A stretch of DNA of 64,000 nucleotides from Borovskyia barvae. Taxonomy: Eukaryota; Euglenozoa; Kinetoplastea; Trypanosomatida; Trypanosomatidae. The stretch covers positions 1 through 64,000 of the forward strand of contig JASAOM010001013.1 of NCBI GenBank assembly GCA_030849085.1. Direction: 5' to 3'. The notes beneath the pieces were generated by a model, which was given only the letters and a program-made list of their open reading frames with translations, ran no database searches and had not been told where the DNA came from. Positions within the stretch are counted from its first letter, which is position 1. Each line of letters begins with the position of its first letter. Both the position numbers and the translations under genes were made by a program. This document shows, piece after piece, positions 59,254-64,000 of this stretch.

Positions 59254-61074
59254 TTAAATCACCTCTGCAATCAGATCCTCATCCTTCAAGCGAGACAGGG
59301 ACAAGTGTTCGGTATGGCATCTTCCGCCTTTGTCGCCGTGCGGTGCTGTCGCCAAGCAATAAGGATCGGCGGAAGGGGTGAAGGGACGGTTCGGAGGAAA
59401 GCGTACGCAATCTTCATTGGCAGGGCCATCCAGTTCCTGACGGAGGAGTACAGCCCAGTTCTTCTCTGGCGCCGATCCGAGTCTTCGAGACAGGACAGCA
59501 TCCTGCTGCACATGGGGCATAAAATTCGGTACCACAGCCAACTCCCCCCTCGAGAAGCCTCGAGGCAGCAGGCCCCCCAACGGCGCAACACGCTTAAAGT
59601 TGTCGTAGTTGGTGGATGCGAAGAAAAGAGCGGCTCCACCTCCGTGCACCTGCTGGCGAGTAGCACAGAACTTCATTAGCTTGCGCGTCGGTGCAGCCAC
59701 CAGAACTTGCTCTGCATTGGACCCAGATCTGCCAGAGCCGTCGCCCTGCATGTCCCACGTCTCTCTCCACGATCTATCTCCGGCGCCTTTAGAGGAAAGA
59801 CGCATCGCCTTCAGCGCTGGGTCCGCCCTCACGAGCTGCAGTTGGTTTTCTCTCATGATACGCTCCAGGCAGCCTTTGATAAAGTCCACATGATACAAAA
59901 ATATGATGATCGCCAGCTCGTACTTCACGTGCTGGACCAGAGCACGGAGGGTGTAGATTTCAGGCGTGAACGGAACCGTCCGGACGATCGTGCCGGTATC
60001 ATACTGCGTTCTCAGCAGAAACATGTGCAGCTCGGCGAAGAGTGTCTCAACAATGTCGCTCTTGAATTTGCTCACCACCTTTTGACTGCCTGTCAGATTC
60101 TGTAATTCGAGGAAGTCGTATCCCCGTGCGAGGCCTTCGTTGCCGTCCATCACAAATTGGAAGAGCGTTAGCTTACCTTTTAAACCGCCCTCAGAAAAAG
60201 GGAAGACGCACCCAAGCACGTCATTGAGAACACACTTGACAACGTTATCGCCGAAAAACTCGAGACGCTCGAACTCCCATGAACGCTGAGCAGACCCAGA
60301 GAGGTCTGTAGTGAGACTGAACGTATCCACGAGGACACCGCAGTCTTTCAACAGGTGAAGCAGATACTGTACCCTGCGCTTTCGAATGTGGCTGTCGTGG
60401 TGGCTGAGCGCCGGGATACGTTGAAACGCCTCACAGCTGTTGAGCTGGTGCCACCACCGCTGCATAAGCTCGTCGGGTGTACCGCAAAACGGCCGCACCA
60501 ATTCAAATAGCATCCCTTCTCGTCCGCTGTGCGGAATCCCTTTGTTGTGCTGATGCCATTGGGTAAAGACTTCGTTGCACAGCTTGCAGCGCTTGCTGTC
60601 GAAGTCGCAGAACATGTCGATAAACCGTTTCACACTCACGTCCAGACTGACACCCGCACCTTCCATGGCTTTCATCGAAGATCCGTTTTCAGCGAATTCC
60701 TTTCGAAAGATTCGCGCCTGGCCGTTGGTGTCGTCGGAGTTGGGCTCTTCTCGTTGCCACAGAGGTGGCGGCCGCTCGCCACGCCCTTGAACCGTGCGCC
60801 GACGTCGTGTAAAAAAGGACCCTCCTTTTTCCAATTGCCCAAAGCACGCGTAATTATAGAAATGCGGCTGCTGCCTCCCTGTGGCACAAGCATGGCTGGT
60901 GCTGAGGTGAGCAGCAGAGAAAGAGAGGGAGAAGGCTGAAAGTGAAATCCCCTTGACTGAGGCGCCGCTGGACTCCCTCGTTCGCGGCGCAGCTGAGATC
61001 CACCGTACCAGACCTGGCCGGCCCCGGTACTTGGGATGAGCCAGTCGATATGGCAACAGCTTATACTGGTACAT
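59254..61074 (-). CDS. mitochondrial U1-finger/RNase III protein, RNA-editing endonuclease family (KREN/KREPB)
   Basis: The 606-residue product combines a U1-like C2H2 zinc finger (CKLCNEVFTQWHQH plus the following His, Cys163, Cys166, His174, His182) with an RNase III domain. ERLEFFGD (269-276) is the RNase III signature, and SDIVETLF (339-346) is the second catalytic motif. Glu269, Asp276, Asp340 and Glu343 keep the spacing of the four metal-binding residues of bacterial RNase III, so the site looks intact. Finger plus RNase III is the architecture of kinetoplastid editosome endonucleases (KREN1-3) and their inactive partners (KREPB4-10). The intact site favours a KREN. Which one cannot be settled by eye, and I see no clear dsRNA-binding motif. 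The N-terminus (MYQYKLLPYRLAHPKYRGRP) is basic and suited to mitochondrial import. Residues 1-130 are low complexity. Confidence 0.78.
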   Translation of the reverse strand: MYQYKLLPYRLAHPKYRGRPGLVRWISAAPRTRESSGASVKGISLSAFSLSFSAAHLSTSHACATGRQQPHFYNYACFGQLEKGGSFFTRRRRTVQGRGERPPPLWQREEPNSDDTNGQARIFRKEFAENGSSMKAMEGAGVSLDVSVKRFIDMFCDFDSKRCKLCNEVFTQWHQHNKGIPHSGREGMLFELVRPFCGTPDELMQRWWHQLNSCEAFQRIPALSHHDSHIRKRRVQYLLHLLKDCGVLVDTFSLTTDLSGSAQRSWEFERLEFFGDNVVKCVLNDVLGCVFPFSEGGLKGKLTLFQFVMDGNEGLARGYDFLELQNLTGSQKVVSKFKSDIVETLFAELHMFLLRTQYDTGTIVRTVPFTPEIYTLRALVQHVKYELAIIIFLYHVDFIKGCLERIMRENQLQLVRADPALKAMRLSSKGAGDRSWRETWDMQGDGSGRSGSNAEQVLVAAPTRKLMKFCATRQQVHGGGAALFFASTNYDNFKRVAPLGGLLPRGFSRGELAVVPNFMPHVQQDAVLSRRLGSAPEKNWAVLLRQELDGPANEDCVRFPPNRPFTPSADPYCLATAPHGDKGGRCHTEHLSLSRLKDEDLIAEVI

Positions 61075-62620
61075 CCTTCTTCTGTGAAGGAAAACACCAC
61101 AGAGAGACTGGTCCAGTACCCTGTGGCATTCGTGAACTGAATCGGCCGTGCAGTTTAGGATTTAGACAGAGGGGCGGCGTGTGCGGGTGAACATGGAGAT
61201 TGTGCACACGAAGGGCGAAAGTGTCGTGCCGTTAACGTAGAGCCTTTGTGCGAGATCATCAGCGTGTTAATCTCCGCCCCCGCCCCTTCTTTTTGCCTCA
61301 GCAGGGTCCGGTGGAGAGAATGGAGCGAGGTTCAAACAATGGCGAAGGTCTCTTGGCGAACGCTATGAAGTACTCTGTGGAGATCTCTCGGTGGCTCACT
61401 AAGAGCAAAATCACGCACGTTTGAGCGCGAAACAAGGTGGCCCCGAATAACGCGGAGCCACTGGATTCCCGCGTTGGCTGCACGCAAACCTTCGACCATA
61501 GTTCGAAGCGGATGATGCCGCAAATGCAAGAGAGGTAGTGAGAGTAGGCGAAGCAAATCAGGACCCCGTCCCCAGGAACAGGGAATCGAGAAAGGAGAGA
61601 CGAGCAGGAAGAAGTAAAAGAGACGAAATCACAGATCGTCTGTAGACATCGTCCCGAAGAGCAGAAGCAAGTGGCTGGAAAGGGGGCAGCTGCTCCATCG
61701 CCGTAGCGGATACACCAGGAAAGGCGTGTCCGAGTTGGGCATGCACGTAGTGTGGAGATCACCGAAAGAGAAGGAATTTGGCTAGGGGAGTTCTGGAGGA
61801 AGGAGCCGGATCAAACGATACACACGCACATATCCCGCTTTTTTGTTTCCCGTTTCTTCAGCGTCTTTCCTCCCCTCCCCCATGCACCCTTTTGGCCAAC
61901 CCTTGCTTCGGCCCCTCTTTGCTTTTTTCCCTGAAACCGTCAAGAGACAGAGCGACCCTTCCTCTCTCCCCCTTGAGCTCTACAAGAAACATCTAGGAGC
62001 GTGGAACCTGGCGGGAATACCTCAGGCAGCCGAGGATACCCAATCCCCAGCGTGAGTCTGCCACCACAATCTCATCTGGGGTGTCGATCCCGTCCTGTTC
62101 TTTTTTTTTGCTTGGCCTTCATCACTCTCGCAAAGGCCGACCCTCGTTTCTATTGCTCAGAGAGGCCCCCGACAAAATGGGGTCATGCGTGGAGCATAAC
62201 GTGGTCTTCATTCCATCATGGAAAAGAACATCAGGAGCAGATTAAAGAATATATTTACATCATATCCCTTCCACCACCCAATATATATATATATATATAC
62301 TTGGCTAGGGAAAGAACGGTCAAGGAGCGGCTATCAGGGTCCCTCACAGTGGTAGAAGGATTCCTCTCCACAGACCAAGAGGAAGACTCGCACCACATGG
62401 ACGCGAGAAAAGTTCACTAGAAAGAGTCAGGCGACCCCCAATCCAACCCACCCTACCGACCAGCCGGAACTTAGAGAAGACCCCACACGCATATCCAAAG
62501 ATGACGGAAAAAACAGGGGGGTAAGATGAGAAAGATGCTTGGCGTTCACGTGCCGAGATCGTCCGCGACAACTCCAGTTAACGACTCGACCGCTTAGCAC
62601 GTGAGAGTCGTGTGGAAGCT
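61075..62620. other. intergenic region between CFAP119 and the RNase III gene
   Basis: About 1.5 kb without a gene. A TA run lies at 62281-62299. Open frames on the minus strand (for example 61298-61762) have no recognisable domain. Confidence 0.6.
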
Positions 62621-63481
62621 TCATCGCTTCTTGGCTGCTCCCCTTGACCCTTGGCGGCTTCGATTGCCACCACTCGGCATCTCCATCACCTTCGTTTCGA
62701 GGGAAGTGAGTTTTTCTTCAATAAGGTCCAGGCGGCCTGCCGTTCGCTTCGTCACTGCGTCACGAATCGTCTCTAGCTGCTCGCGTATGCCTGCCTTGAA
62801 TTGAGGGTTTTCAAGAGAAGCAGCGCGTCTCTGCGCATCGGAGAGCACCTCTGCAATGGGTAGCTCCTCCTCCATCACCGCCTCCTCCTGTGCCCGCACC
62901 TTCTCCTGCACCTTTTCCTTCCACAAATCTTCTCGTATGGCGGAGGAGAGGGGTGGGAGCTGCGAAGGAGGGGCTTCCGCAACGTTGTTGAGCATCACAG
63001 TTCGCAACGTTGCCACTTCACGAGGCACAAAACAGTAGACATACATTTTGTAATGCCGGTAGTACGTACTCATCATGTACGTGTCGATATCATCAACTTC
63101 TCCGATATTAAACACCATACTCGAAAAGGGAGGACGGTGAACGCTGTGACTCACGATCAGCTGGCGTAGATAGTCATACGACTCGACCCGAGAAAATGGT
63201 TTCTCCATACTAACCTCGTGCGTCTGGTGCACGATACCGAAAAGAGTGCTCGTCTTGAAAGGGGAAAGCTGCGAGGCTCTGCTAAAGAGGAGGAGATGAC
63301 CGTAAAGGTCAAGCAGCACGTTCACCTGGGCCGCCGTCCGTTCTCGTGAGTGGAGTAGCTCCCCATTCCGCTTCTCATCTGCGTTTTTTATGAGCACTCG
63401 AAGAGCGTTGAGGTCTTCAGCATCCATACACTCGTTCGTTTCCCGTTGGTCAAGGACCTGCCACGTAAGACTGTGTGCCAT
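62621..63481 (-). CDS. CFAP119: CFAP119 (CCDC189/FAP119-like) flagellar protein
   Basis: The 286-residue product matches the CFAP119 (CCDC189, C16orf93) family. LLDLYGHLLLFSRASQLSPF and FGIVHQTHEVSMEKPFSRVE, then YLRQLIVSHSVHRPPFSSMV and YMMSTYYRHYKMYVYCFVP follow the order and spacing of the animal/Chlamydomonas proteins. FAP119 is associated with the radial spokes of the flagellar axoneme. The C-terminal 100 residues are charged (Glu/Arg/Lys/Ala) and probably helical. The long frame continues 120 codons further upstream, but that part includes a translated TA microsatellite and a run of Phe/Leu, and the family begins at the ATG at 63481 (MAHSLTWQVL). A pyrimidine tract with AG (CCTTTTTTTTCACCGAG, AG at 63494-63493) lies about 11 bases upstream. 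Confidence 0.9.
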   Translation of the reverse strand: MAHSLTWQVLDQRETNECMDAEDLNALRVLIKNADEKRNGELLHSRERTAAQVNVLLDLYGHLLLFSRASQLSPFKTSTLFGIVHQTHEVSMEKPFSRVESYDYLRQLIVSHSVHRPPFSSMVFNIGEVDDIDTYMMSTYYRHYKMYVYCFVPREVATLRTVMLNNVAEAPPSQLPPLSSAIREDLWKEKVQEKVRAQEEAVMEEELPIAEVLSDAQRRAASLENPQFKAGIREQLETIRDAVTKRTAGRLDLIEEKLTSLETKVMEMPSGGNRSRQGSRGAAKKR

Positions 63482-64000
63482 GATACCCTCCACTCGGTGA
63501 AAAAAAAGGAAGAGCACAAGGCCCAAGAAGATTATGAACCGCAGAAGATTCTTCGGTTTAAGTAGATGGAAGTGACACTCTACTTTAGAACATATATATA
63601 TATATATAGGTATGCGCGTGAGTATAACTGTACGTTCGAGATGAACTCCGGTGGAAGGAAAGCGTGAGAAGCGTGTGCGTTTGTGTTTGTGTCGGCACAC
63701 GTTGCATGGCGTGAGGAGAGAGAGAATATTGGTGATCAGCGAAGGCGGTCGGTTAAAGCCGATGTGATCATCATCATTTCGTGGAAGCAAGTTCTGACGC
63801 TTGGAGCGCACGAAGTGGCCGAAGTTTTCTAGGTCAGCCAAAGGACAATGGAGAGTTGTAGGAAAGGGGGGGGGGAGGAGCTCGAACAGACAATCACGTC
63901 GAGCTGTTTCATTTTTGCATCCCCGGTAGATTTTCTCGGATAAAACAGTAGAGATGGCAACCCCTAAGGTGGTAAAAACTGAAATGTGATGCCTCCACGT
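63482..64000. other. upstream flank of CFAP119 to window edge
   Basis: This stretch holds a TA run (63592-63608) and a G-run (about 63,867-63,876). It presumably contains the 3' UTR of the next upstream gene. No gene is supported. Confidence 0.55.

Overview
The window is nuclear chromosomal DNA of a trypanosomatid (kinetoplastid flagellate). Every gene I can support lies on the minus strand, head to tail, without introns, and the genes are separated by 0.7-4 kb of pyrimidine-rich (in the transcript sense) non-coding DNA. That is the layout of one polycistronic unit resolved by trans-splicing and polyadenylation. Family content agrees: an editosome-type U1-finger/RNase III protein, a CNOT11-like CAF1-NOT subunit, GPI mannosyltransferase III, a flagellar CFAP119 homologue and a Hop1-like HORMA protein. 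The species cannot be fixed from the sequence alone. Several long open frames begin upstream of the likely trans-splice acceptor or at a non-ATG codon. I moved those starts inward and give the reason in each entry.

Transcription order runs from high to low coordinates. The 64.0-54 kb part has CFAP119, a mitochondrial RNase III editing-type nuclease and a large DDT/WHIM chromatin-remodelling subunit. The 54-47 kb part has two identical copies of ribosomal protein eL24 flanking a membrane-anchored luminal protein and a small secreted Cys-rich protein. The 47-36 kb part has HOP1, a mitochondrial membrane protein, an ER thioredoxin-fold protein related to the PDIA6 C-terminal domain, and a mitochondrial 3-hydroxyacyl-CoA dehydrogenase. 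The 35-23 kb part has an inositol-polyphosphate 5-phosphatase, a MEMO1 homologue, a CorA-type Mg2+ transporter and an unknown probably mitochondrial protein. The 21-12 kb part has a small unknown protein, GPI10/PIG-B, a small membrane protein and a disordered protein of unknown function. The 12-0 kb part has a 4 kb gene-free stretch, a degenerate PP2C-like pseudophosphatase, CNOT11 and ribosomal protein S9 (uS4). The first bases of the window may be the start of the next gene.

The genes do not form one pathway, as expected for a trypanosomatid unit. Loose themes are gene expression (S9, L24, CNOT11, DDT/WHIM, RNase III), the secretory pathway (GPI10, PDI-like, Cys-rich protein, possible PIG-S/TTA-like protein) and signalling (5-phosphatase, PP2C-like). 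I found no tRNA, rRNA, CRISPR, transposon, LINE or virus-derived element. Points most worth a second look are the terminator-like 15-bp perfect hairpin with an adjacent T-run, the pseudophosphatase, the eL24 pair whose identity stops exactly at the stop codon, the insert in the 5-phosphatase domain, and composite CT/TA/TG microsatellites that recur in the intergenic gaps.
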